The position numbers were made by a program, and so were the translations under genes. The notes beneath the pieces were generated by a model, which worked only from the letters and a program-made list of their open reading frames with translations, searched no databases and was not told the origin of the DNA. Below are positions 8,358 to 16,641 of a stretch of 64,000 nt of DNA, in pieces (within the stretch, counting starts at the first letter, position 1; each line of letters starts with the position of its first letter). Origin of the DNA: a virus; the IMG/VR virus record IMGVR_UViG_3300028592_000004, positions 62,001-126,000 of that record. One strand, 5' to 3'.

Positions 8358-9056
8358 TCACTCCACGTCGAGGCTTCGAGCCCCGACAACGACTTCTTGA
8401 TTGAGTTGGTTTTCGAGATAGCGGACTTGGGCAGTTGTCGTCCTGAGTTCGTCCAGCAGGGCGCTGGAGAGACGACCCGGGTTCTCCTTGGTATAGGTCA
8501 TCCCGCCAGAGAAGAGCTCACGTTGGACGTAGAGCATAGCCTCTGCCGGATTTGGGAACTTCAACTGCCTCGTCTCAGGGCGAAAGTCATTCGAGTCGGC
8601 TGGTATGCACAGACCTACCCCAAAGGCTTTCGACCCGGGCTCTCCCTGGTAGTTCGGGATCGCCCAGACGATCACCCGCACACTGACCGGCTCCGAACCT
8701 TCAGCACTGAGGTAGCCAGTCAGCATCCGGTTACCCGACTTCGTCGGACCCCACCGAATGAGCCATCCCAGCTCTTCATCGGTGGGTCGACGATGCAGGA
8801 CCTCACCCCAGTACCGCCTGGGCGAACTCACTGGAGCACTGAGAACGCGCACCGTGAACTCGTCCATCTCATCATCAAAATTGCTCATCTCCTTTCGACG
8901 TGCGAGAGCAGCTGCGCTGTCATCGCGGGACAGAATGTCACTGAGACGGTATCGCTTCTTCTTCTTGCCATCCGGCTCAGGTTTCGGCCGACGCGACTCT
9001 TCTACGCGCCGTCTCAATTCGCGTAGTTCTTTCACTTTGTCACTTCGACTGGCCAT
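8358..9056 (-). CDS. Hypothetical protein, 232 aa
   Basis: The start at 9056 (MASRSDKVKELRELRRR) directly follows the stop of the polymerase gene; a longer frame would run into the polymerase. Residues 1-50 are a charged helix with a basic patch (GKKKKRYRL). The middle reads TDEELGWLIRWGPTKSGNRM. A C-terminal helix (LLDELRTTTAQVRYLENQLNQ) may be a coiled coil. No family is recognised. Its place right after the polymerase suggests a replication accessory role, as inference. Confidence 0.6.
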   Translation of the reverse strand: MASRSDKVKELRELRRRVEESRRPKPEPDGKKKKRYRLSDILSRDDSAAALARRKEMSNFDDEMDEFTVRVLSAPVSSPRRYWGEVLHRRPTDEELGWLIRWGPTKSGNRMLTGYLSAEGSEPVSVRVIVWAIPNYQGEPGSKAFGVGLCIPADSNDFRPETRQLKFPNPAEAMLYVQRELFSGGMTYTKENPGRLSSALLDELRTTTAQVRYLENQLNQEVVVGARSLDVE

Positions 9057-9057
9057 C

Positions 9058-12000
9058 TCACTTCGCTTTCGGACAGAACTTATCCGGAATGCCCAGAGAC
9101 CGGACCTGGTCCTGGGTGAGCTCCTCACCCCAGTGCGTCATAATCTCGGCATCAAAGCCGAAATGGTAGGGCTTGGCGATCTCAATGTCGTCTCCGTGCA
9201 GCGTCTTCGGCCACACGTCAACGCCATAGACCAAGCAGGCCGGCAGAACCTCCTCAATCAACCACGGCAACGCCTTCGGGCTCAACTCGAACATCAGGGC
9301 GTCGTGGATCTGCAGCACCAGATGGAACCACTTCTTCGGACGCGACCCGTACTTTTCCCGGTACGCCAGCAAGTTATGGATGCCGATCGAAATCGCGTCC
9401 GCCACCGTCGACTGAATCGGGAAGTTGCAAGCCTGACGCTCCTGCTCAGCCAACTTTGCGCGATCGTCTGTGATCGCGAACCGCCGGTGTCGCATGAACG
9501 GATTGCAGATCCATCCCGGCTCGCTCACGCTGAACTTGCATTCCTCCAGGTACGGATAGGTCTCGGGGTAGAGGGTGAAGTAACCGTCGATCAGGCCCTG
9601 GGCCTCCTCGACTGTCAGCTCCGTCCCTTCTTCCTTCGACTTCCGCGCAATGGCGTCCGGACCAGACTGGTACGGAACACCGAAGTTCACGGTCTTCGCC
9701 CCGGTTCGCAGGTGGAGCTTGTTGATGCTCTTCAGTCCGCTCTTGTTCGGTGGGCAGTTCAGTTTGAACGCGGCCACAGCCGTTTGGGAGTGAAGATCGA
9801 GGTAGTCCTTGTGGTCCTCTGGCAGCAAGTTCCGCGACACGTCCGAGATCATCCGCGGATCCTGCGAAAGCCATGCCATCACGCACAGCTCCGCCGACTT
9901 CAAGTCGACTTCGACCAGGATCTTTCCGGGCGACGCACAGAGCATGCTCCGAATCGGGAAGGTGTACTTCGGGCCGACGATACGGGCATAGTCGCCCTCT
10001 CGCCGTTTTGAATTCCCGCAGATTGAAATCTTCCCCTCGCGGCGAACCACCAAATACGACGTCGGCACCTCCACGCAGTACACCGGACCCGAAAACGATT
10101 CGACAGTCTTCCTGATCGTCGACGTGAGCGTTGTGTTGCTCTTCATCGCCCGAACCCGATCGCTGTCGGCGTTGACGACGGCCTGCAGATTGTTCAGCGC
10201 GAAGATCGTCTGGACCCAGACCACCTGATCCTCATCAGCGGTGGTAAAGTCCCAATGGCGTCCCTTCCGAAACCAACGCTGGATCAGCTTCGGCAGAGCT
10301 GCAAATACCTCAGCCCGAAGCTGGAACACCCAGGAGCCGAATTCCAAGCCGGTCTTCGCCGCAAGATCACAGAGCCCCGGACTGTCCTCAAACTCGAAGA
10401 TCACCTGACGGTTCTCGCGAGTGAAGCGGTGTCGGAAGCCACTGAGGAAGGACAGGGCGGTGACGAGAGGTGTGATCAGATTGGACGCACAGGGAAGCGA
10501 AATTTTTCCGTTTCCCTTGGCGTCAAACTCCCCATAGCGCAGGAACGCCAGGAGAACGGTCAGAGATTCCGGCGAAAGCTCGACAGCCTCGGCTGGATCG
10601 ACCCCCTTGTACTGACCGCTGTGGAGATGAAGAAACCGCCAGTCTGTAGGGAAGTCCTTTGCTTCCACCTCACGAACACCGCCCTCATCGGTCCGGACAA
10701 GGCACCGGTGATTCGGCGTCACCCGAAGCGAGGTCGATCGAGACTCCAGTCGAACCAGATCGCCACGGTGGCTGAACTTCAGCAGATTCGTCTTGGCGAA
10801 GGAGATCTCACCCGTCTCGGAATCGTACTGAGCCACATGGAACGGTTTGCTCTTCGGCAGGTCGCAGACACGGCGCCAGCCGTCAGGCGTCAGAAACTCC
10901 GTGAAGTCGTCATAGCAGAGGTTCTGTAGATTCGGCCGGCTGGACGACACCCGTCCCGTTTCCACGGGATAGAAGTGCGTTCGCACACGACCGTCTGAGG
11001 CCACCGCAGCGAGCAGACCACCGGGGAAGACTTCGAAGTCGTCTTCGACGATGACCTGGCCCATGTCGTCCGTCTTTGGCGGGCGGAGCACACCCTTGAG
11101 CACCTGCGACACGAATCGGACGTCACGGAGCAAGCCGACCGTACCAGAGGTGTCCTGGTACGAGAGGATCCCCAGAACTTCCTTGTCGGTGCTGGGTGCG
11201 TACTCATGGGTCTTCTTCTGCTTGACAATCTTCTCCCAAGGCTGGGGACGCTTCCCCGCGGCCTTGATCGGAGTGAACTTCAGCGATTTGACCGTGAGCG
11301 GCAGGAACCGTTTTGCACCCTGAGTGCCGTTGTACTCCTCACCAAACAGCAGCTCGCGACACTGTGGCGCCGAGTTCGCATTGAACTCGTCGTATCTCAC
11401 CTTGTTCCGAAGCTCCTGCAGTTTGATGTCCTTCGCCTCCATGAAGATCTTCGTCAGGTAGCTGCCTCGCTCGCGGTCGACGTTCAGCCCACGCATCTCC
11501 ATCTCCAGGTAACCCGGGGAGGACATCATCGTGTGCAGGAACGCCTGACGAGAGCTACGACCGTACCGATCCTTGTCGAGCATGCCGGGCTTCTTGCCGC
11601 GGCCGTTGTACGCGCTGAACAGCCGACGTGTCCCGTCAGCGTCGTACATGCCGTAGGGATGAAGAATCCAGTTCGGACACTCGCCATATCCCTCCATGTT
11701 CTTCGCGGTCAGGTTATGCTTCTTGCAGAACCACTCCTTCCACTTCTGCAGAGCGTGGTCATACCGCGGCGTACCGACGTGCCGGACACACAGCGTCTCC
11801 AGCTTGAACTCGGCCGTCTCGCAGTGCGCATGCGCTGCAGCTCCTGTGTCGAAACCGCCGGACCACTTCGTCTGCTCTCCGCGCTCTTCGTCCGTGGCAT
11901 CATCATCAATCAGGTCGACCGCGAACTCGTCGCGAATGTCGATCCCGATGCTGAGGAGCCACGGAATGTCGGCACGGAGGAAGTGGCCGATGATCCGGAC

Positions 12001-13146
12001 CTTCCGCTTCTTCGTCGATTTCAGCAGACGATTGAGGTGATAGACAGCACGCGACAGCCCAGGCCGAAACGCGGGAACGCCACCCTGACTATGCAGGACC
12101 ACACAGACCGCCGACTTCGGCTTGTGGGAGAACTGGATGGTACGCAGGTAGGCTCCGGCGTCCTGGGGTCTCTCTCCGTGCCACTCGGCGTCGATTGCGA
12201 TGTTGAGCGACTCAGGATCCGGGTCGTTGATGATCTCGTCGACGATTGCTTCCAGATGGCGCTCCTTGAAGCACACAACGTGGCGAATGTCGTCTTCGAC
12301 GCGACCAGCGTACTTGCCGTTGACCAGGCCCCAGAACTGAGCCAAACCGTCGCGATGGTTTTCGTACTGCTCCGGTTGATGGAACACCGCAGACGGATGC
12401 GTAACGACCATCACCTTGGCCGTGTGGTATTTCGGCTCTTCGCCTTCCTGGTGCAGCGGGATGTTGTAGTCGGCGGTCATGCCGAACATCGTCCCAACGG
12501 CACCCGTCTTCCCGAGGAGCAGCTTGCCGGCCTCCGAACCGAAGCACAGGATGAACTTCGGCAGGATCAGCCGCATCTCCATTTCCAGGAGAGGCCGACA
12601 GTTCTTGACCCAATCCGTGGCCAAACCATCCGACGCCGGGTCGAGCTTCATGTGGTGGCAGATGTTGGTGACGTACCAGTTCTGCCAGTCCTCCGGCGGG
12701 ATCTGCACTTCGTCCAGAGCCCGATAGAGGTCAGACGCAGCCTGCCCAACGAAGTTCCGAAACTTGTCCACCTCGTCGATGCCGGGATGCTTGCCGATCA
12801 CCATCACGTCCGCCGGCCGCGGGCCATCCGGGTTTTCTTGTCCCCAGATATGGCCCGCGACGAACGGGACGTCTTTCACTGTCCGGGTCTTCTTGACCAC
12901 GATGTCCAGACAGAACTCGGGGTCGTACAAAGCTCGCCGGTACAGGTACTCCAGCCACTTGCCGTTTTCAACGACACGCTTCTTGTCGGACTTCCCATCC
13001 ACCTTGAGGGGAGCATCCCCGAGCAACTCTGCCGCACGAACAAAGTCCGGACCAGGCAGAGGCATCCCAGGCGCCGTGAACGGCACAATGGGGAACTCCT
13101 CCTCATCCATGAAGGGGAGGTCATTCTTGTCTGCTTTGGCAATCAT
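9058..13146 (-). CDS. polA: Family A DNA polymerase with UDG-like N-domain and intein
   Basis: Replicative polymerase precursor of 1,362 residues. Residues 112-275 carry a uracil-DNA-glycosylase superfamily pattern: VIGKHPGIDE, NFVGQAASDL, VTNICHHMK and VVTHPSAVF. Next comes a DEDD 3'-5' exonuclease (D319/E321 in AIDAEW, GHFLRADIPWLL, YDADGTRRLF). The polymerase domain has motif A with D1081 (VDLKSAELCVMAWL), motif B (RTGAKTVNFGVPY; K1151, F1155, Y1159) and motif C as QIHDALMFEL with D1282; the usual Glu after the motif C Asp is Ala1283. Residues 744-1045 are an intein, so the mature protein is about 1,060 residues. The ATG overlaps the primase stop (ATGA). Confidence 0.92.
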   Translation of the reverse strand: MIAKADKNDLPFMDEEEFPIVPFTAPGMPLPGPDFVRAAELLGDAPLKVDGKSDKKRVVENGKWLEYLYRRALYDPEFCLDIVVKKTRTVKDVPFVAGHIWGQENPDGPRPADVMVIGKHPGIDEVDKFRNFVGQAASDLYRALDEVQIPPEDWQNWYVTNICHHMKLDPASDGLATDWVKNCRPLLEMEMRLILPKFILCFGSEAGKLLLGKTGAVGTMFGMTADYNIPLHQEGEEPKYHTAKVMVVTHPSAVFHQPEQYENHRDGLAQFWGLVNGKYAGRVEDDIRHVVCFKERHLEAIVDEIINDPDPESLNIAIDAEWHGERPQDAGAYLRTIQFSHKPKSAVCVVLHSQGGVPAFRPGLSRAVYHLNRLLKSTKKRKVRIIGHFLRADIPWLLSIGIDIRDEFAVDLIDDDATDEERGEQTKWSGGFDTGAAAHAHCETAEFKLETLCVRHVGTPRYDHALQKWKEWFCKKHNLTAKNMEGYGECPNWILHPYGMYDADGTRRLFSAYNGRGKKPGMLDKDRYGRSSRQAFLHTMMSSPGYLEMEMRGLNVDRERGSYLTKIFMEAKDIKLQELRNKVRYDEFNANSAPQCRELLFGEEYNGTQGAKRFLPLTVKSLKFTPIKAAGKRPQPWEKIVKQKKTHEYAPSTDKEVLGILSYQDTSGTVGLLRDVRFVSQVLKGVLRPPKTDDMGQVIVEDDFEVFPGGLLAAVASDGRVRTHFYPVETGRVSSSRPNLQNLCYDDFTEFLTPDGWRRVCDLPKSKPFHVAQYDSETGEISFAKTNLLKFSHRGDLVRLESRSTSLRVTPNHRCLVRTDEGGVREVEAKDFPTDWRFLHLHSGQYKGVDPAEAVELSPESLTVLLAFLRYGEFDAKGNGKISLPCASNLITPLVTALSFLSGFRHRFTRENRQVIFEFEDSPGLCDLAAKTGLEFGSWVFQLRAEVFAALPKLIQRWFRKGRHWDFTTADEDQVVWVQTIFALNNLQAVVNADSDRVRAMKSNTTLTSTIRKTVESFSGPVYCVEVPTSYLVVRREGKISICGNSKRREGDYARIVGPKYTFPIRSMLCASPGKILVEVDLKSAELCVMAWLSQDPRMISDVSRNLLPEDHKDYLDLHSQTAVAAFKLNCPPNKSGLKSINKLHLRTGAKTVNFGVPYQSGPDAIARKSKEEGTELTVEEAQGLIDGYFTLYPETYPYLEECKFSVSEPGWICNPFMRHRRFAITDDRAKLAEQERQACNFPIQSTVADAISIGIHNLLAYREKYGSRPKKWFHLVLQIHDALMFELSPKALPWLIEEVLPACLVYGVDVWPKTLHGDDIEIAKPYHFGFDAEIMTHWGEELTQDQVRSLGIPDKFCPKAK
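10012..10917 (-). mobile_element. Intein (302 aa) in DNA polymerase, endonuclease domain probably dead
   Basis: Starts at Cys744 after the extein text SSRPNLQNL and ends ICGN before Ser1046, which resumes the conserved polymerase segment SKRREGDYARI. Block A is CYDDFTEFLTPDGWRRV, block B is RVTPNHRCLV with its His, block F is VYCVEVPTSYLVV, and the end is GN/S; the penultimate residue is Gly instead of His. The central 130 residues have two weak LAGLIDADG-like helices (LTVLLAFLRYGEFD and LPKLIQRWFRKGRHWDF) that lack the expected catalytic acidic residues. The insertion splits the template-binding loop just before motif A, a common polymerase intein region. Confidence 0.9.
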
Positions 13147-14243
13147 GCAGCGCGATACCTTTCAAGGTCGAAGCCAGCCCGACTGGCGCTCGTTTCCGCC
13201 AACTCCCAGAAGAAGTCGCGGTCGATATCGCCAGGGTCGTGGTTGTCGGGAAGGGAGACATTGCAGATGCGATCATGCACGTGAGGACGCAGCTCCCGAA
13301 GCGTCCCCTCTACGTTGTCCTGAGCATCAGGGTCCAGAGCTACGACGATCGCACACTCGCCATCGAGTTGACCAGCCCACTGCCGGATGAGCGACAGGTG
13401 CTGAGCGGACAGCTTCTTGCCGAGGAGAGCAATCCCGTGCTCGGGACTAGCGTTCCACACGCCCGGCGCCCCTTCAACGATAACGAGCAGGGGCGTCCGA
13501 GAAGCGTGGTCCCAGTTGTAGAGCATCTTGCCCTTGGGCATACCCGGCATCCCGTAGTACTTCGGAATGACGGACCAGTTCTTCTCGCCCACGAACCGTC
13601 CCTGCCAGCCGACCCGCATCCCGTTCATATAGATGGGAATGATCAGCCGGCTGTCGCACGGAGCCCAACGATCGTCAGCCTCAGTGCAGAAACCGAGCAT
13701 GAACCGTCGCGAGACGTTCCACACATCGAATCCGCGGCTGGCCATGTACTTGAAGGCTTCGTGGTCTCGATCGAGTTTGTGGAGCGGGGTCACCGCACCA
13801 GGCAGGTCGACATAGGAGAGCTTCCGGCGATCCGTATCCGGCTTCTCCCCCTCTTCAACGCGGATCTTGCTTCGCACATTGCGGTTGACGTGCGCGAAGA
13901 CCGCCTCATTGAGCAGAGTCCGATTCTTCGTCTCCAGCATGCACTCTTCGTTGTAGCACCAGGCGACCCACCAGAGTGTCCGCCGCTCCCCGTTGTCCTG
14001 CCAGGGCTCCTCCAGTCCGTACCGATGGTTCACCCACAACCGCTTGCGGGTATCGTTACAGAATGGGCAGTTGACGCGGTAGTACTCGCCACTGGAGACG
14101 ATTTCCAACCGCATCTCATTCAACACTGGATCTCGCTTCCGAACGGCGACCATCGCCTGCCGTTCGTTTGCGACGATGATCTCCCCGAACCTGCGTTTCA
14201 GCCTTCCGTAGAGGAAGGAGTTCAGGGGCTTCGCAGTCTCCAT
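13143..14243 (-). CDS. DNA primase (zinc-binding plus TOPRIM)
   Basis: A 366-residue primase that would make RNA primers for lagging-strand synthesis. An N-terminal zinc-binding domain has CPFC near residue 63 and WCYNEEC about 35 residues later. A TOPRIM domain follows with LLVIVEGAPGVWNA (the conserved Glu) and IVVALDPDAQDNV (DxD). The ATG at 14243 shares its A with the TGA of the helicase gene (TGATG); a start five codons upstream is less likely. It sits between the helicase and polymerase genes, so the three form a replisome operon. Confidence 0.85.
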   Translation of the reverse strand: METAKPLNSFLYGRLKRRFGEIIVANERQAMVAVRKRDPVLNEMRLEIVSSGEYYRVNCPFCNDTRKRLWVNHRYGLEEPWQDNGERRTLWWVAWCYNEECMLETKNRTLLNEAVFAHVNRNVRSKIRVEEGEKPDTDRRKLSYVDLPGAVTPLHKLDRDHEAFKYMASRGFDVWNVSRRFMLGFCTEADDRWAPCDSRLIIPIYMNGMRVGWQGRFVGEKNWSVIPKYYGMPGMPKGKMLYNWDHASRTPLLVIVEGAPGVWNASPEHGIALLGKKLSAQHLSLIRQWAGQLDGECAIVVALDPDAQDNVEGTLRELRPHVHDRICNVSLPDNHDPGDIDRDFFWELAETSASRAGFDLERYRAA

Positions 14244-15982
14244 CAGATCCCACTCCACGGTGTGCTGTCGTCAGTCGAACTTTCGGTGCGGCGCCGCCGG
14301 GTTCGCCCAGCTCGCCGGTGCCGTTCGCTCGGCCCGGAGTCCTCGTCATCGTCGATCACGCCGTGGATCGACTCAAAGGAGGTCCGCGGCACAATCTGGT
14401 TCGCTTCGTGGTCCAGAACGTACGCGTTCCGAACATCAAGCACGCGAGCGAACGCCCCGTCGAGGAGCATAAGAGTCTCTTGGCCGTCCGTTCCGGCACG
14501 GCGCGCCTTCGTACACTGCACCCGAGCTACACGGGTCTGCGGGTCCTTTTGCCCGATGCAGATACAGAAGTCGCAGTTTTCGCCGAAGGCTTTCGCGCCG
14601 CCGGCATCAGTGTGGTGCATGTCCCGGGTGGGGCCACGCTTGTTAGCCTCCCCGGTGTACTGGTGCAGCAACCAGAGCGGGGAGTTGAAGCGACGAGCAA
14701 CAGCCTTGCACTGCAAGGGCAGGCGGTTGATCGCCGCGTACATGTCAGAGGTCGTGTGCTGCTTGTTGGAGGCTTCGAGATGCCGGCGGGCCAGGGTGCC
14801 TGCGTAGTCAACGATGATGATCCCTGGTTCGACGCCGAGTTGATGGATGTCGCGCTCAATGATGCCTGCGATCTCATCCACGCCGCCAAAGCCGCGGCCA
14901 TCTGCACCCATGTCCCGAATCTGACAATTCTGGTTCAGTTCAGTCATGGCCTGTTGAGCACGTTCGTACTCACCGAGCATCAGGCTTTCATCGGCGTCGT
15001 CGATTCCGGCGAGCGCCATCTGCCAGTATTCCTGCTCGTACGGCTCCAGCTCGCTGCCGGTCCGTGTCAGGGTCTCCCAATCCGTATCTGCCTCCAGCCG
15101 ATCACGAAGGATGTGAGCGGCATTGGACAGGAGCCGAACGCGATACGCGTCGAGTCCGTCCTCATATCCGAAGTAGTAGGCATGCTTCAGCGGAGCTCCC
15201 GTCTCAAGATGCTCCTGCAGAAACGCCCGCGCCGATGCCACAGCCAACGCCAAGGCAATCGTCGTCTTTCCACCACCGTACGGTCCCAGGAGTCCGAAGA
15301 CTTCGCCAGGAATCTGTCCTCCGTTCAGGAACGCGTCCAGGAACGTGAGGTAGGTTGGCAGCCCGATCAGTCGCTTGGGCGACCAGTTCTTCGGGAAGAG
15401 CTCCTTGTTACTGCCCCGTACATCCAGCGATTCCACCAGCTGAGCCGAGATCTGTGCGGTCGCCAGGAACTGGCTGAGGTTCCGCGGAGTACTCTCGTGC
15501 AGCTGATCGTCGGTCAAAACCCGCCGCAGCGGATCCATCACGGCGTGTTTGGTCATGAACCGCTTCAACAGTTGCGCACCGTAGTCGTACTGAACATCCT
15601 CAGCGGCAATCCGCTTGAAGGCGTGAAACAGCAGACCAGGCTTCTTCTTGTTGGACGAGCGAGGGTCGTCCAGCAGCTTCGCAATCAGACGGCTGTCGAT
15701 CGCCGAATCCGAGTCATTCAGCAGGGACTCCACTTCATCGCGAACTGCGAGGTAGCGGATCCCGGGCTCCCCATACTCCTCCATCAGATCGCCGAGAGCG
15801 GTCCACAGGACGGCATACTCCGGGTGACCGGCGTCGTCCCAGTGGTGCGACTCGACCGTTCCGAGTGCTTGCCGCAGAAGCGACGGCATTCGAACCAGAT
15901 GGATGATCAGGGTCTGGAGCTCGCGATCGGTGATGTTGCGAGTGAGCCGCAGTTCCCTCTTTGCGTCCTCAATTCCCGCCAT
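14243..15982 (-). CDS. DnaB-like replicative helicase
   Basis: A 579-residue hexameric-type 5'-3' helicase. The RecA fold has Walker A GPYGGGKTT, HAYYFGYEDG after it, Walker B GIIIVDYAGTLA, and LWLLHQYTGEANKRG as the sensor/motif 3 to 4 region. The N-terminal 170 residues include helices that probably serve as the primase-interaction domain. The C-terminal 40 residues are Asp/Glu then Arg-rich low complexity. It begins MAGIED with an ATG just inside the end of the upstream gene. It precedes the primase with a TGATG overlap. Confidence 0.88.
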   Translation of the reverse strand: MAGIEDAKRELRLTRNITDRELQTLIIHLVRMPSLLRQALGTVESHHWDDAGHPEYAVLWTALGDLMEEYGEPGIRYLAVRDEVESLLNDSDSAIDSRLIAKLLDDPRSSNKKKPGLLFHAFKRIAAEDVQYDYGAQLLKRFMTKHAVMDPLRRVLTDDQLHESTPRNLSQFLATAQISAQLVESLDVRGSNKELFPKNWSPKRLIGLPTYLTFLDAFLNGGQIPGEVFGLLGPYGGGKTTIALALAVASARAFLQEHLETGAPLKHAYYFGYEDGLDAYRVRLLSNAAHILRDRLEADTDWETLTRTGSELEPYEQEYWQMALAGIDDADESLMLGEYERAQQAMTELNQNCQIRDMGADGRGFGGVDEIAGIIERDIHQLGVEPGIIIVDYAGTLARRHLEASNKQHTTSDMYAAINRLPLQCKAVARRFNSPLWLLHQYTGEANKRGPTRDMHHTDAGGAKAFGENCDFCICIGQKDPQTRVARVQCTKARRAGTDGQETLMLLDGAFARVLDVRNAYVLDHEANQIVPRTSFESIHGVIDDDEDSGPSERHRRAGRTRRRRTESSTDDSTPWSGI

Positions 15983-16613
15983 AGCGCTTAGCTCCTTGCT
16001 GCAAGTTGCGTCGTGCAGCGTCGCGAAGGACCTTCGGAATCAAGTCGCCCCAGATCTGGTCGTACTGATCCCGCAGTGGTGTGTATTCGAGCAGAGCCGC
16101 GTTCTGAAACTGGGCCGCGATCTTGGCGTAGTTGCCAGCGTAGGCCATGCAGTATCGGAACAGCGGAGACAGCTCAATGCGGATGTCGAGCAGGGCGCGG
16201 ATCGCAGCCTGTTCTTCATCCATGTGATGATGCAGCGTGTTGAGCGAGAACCGCTGCCGAAGCAAGCGGTCGCACATCTCCAGCTTGCGCTGAAGCTCGT
16301 CCGGCACCCGACGCATCTCGTCTTCGTAGAGACCGAGCGCCTGAGCCGACATCAGATGGTTGACCTGAGGCGGCGTCGGTGAACGCCACTTCCGGAAAAT
16401 GCACTGCATGTATGGCAGCGGCTCGATCTGCCGATCCAGGAAAAAGTCCGCCAGCCGCAACATGGGCGACGGGACGTGGACCCTTCGATCAGAGATGTAG
16501 CCACCGTAGAGTTGAAGCTCCGTCCCCTTCTGGCCGTACGTGGATTCCTTGCCCGTCCGCGCGTAGTAAAACTCCCGGACCATCGAAGCGTACAGCCTCT
16601 GGAGCTGGACCAC
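15969..16613 (-). CDS. Hypothetical protein, about 214 aa, start uncertain
   Basis: The frame is open far upstream into the helicase gene, but that part is only a shadow. The first usable start after the helicase stop (16642) is a GTG at 16613 (FVVQLQRLYASMVREFYY); an ATG at 16583 is the alternative. The product is rich in Arg, Leu and Tyr, mainly helical, with text such as LRLADFFLDRQIEPLPYMQ and RALLDIRIELSPLFRY. No family recognised. Flanked by the two helicase genes, it could be a helicase loader or other replisome accessory; this is positional inference only. Confidence 0.5.
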   Translation of the reverse strand: MVQLQRLYASMVREFYYARTGKESTYGQKGTELQLYGGYISDRRVHVPSPMLRLADFFLDRQIEPLPYMQCIFRKWRSPTPPQVNHLMSAQALGLYEDEMRRVPDELQRKLEMCDRLLRQRFSLNTLHHHMDEEQAAIRALLDIRIELSPLFRYCMAYAGNYAKIAAQFQNAALLEYTPLRDQYDQIWGDLIPKVLRDAARRNLQQGAKRYGGN

Positions 16614-16641
16614 GAACGGATGCGACGTTCCGTCATCGTAT

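Noticed and set aside
11206-13284. Plus-strand open frame of 692 codons
   Set aside because: Antisense shadow of the DNA polymerase gene, whose motifs are unmistakable on the other strand.
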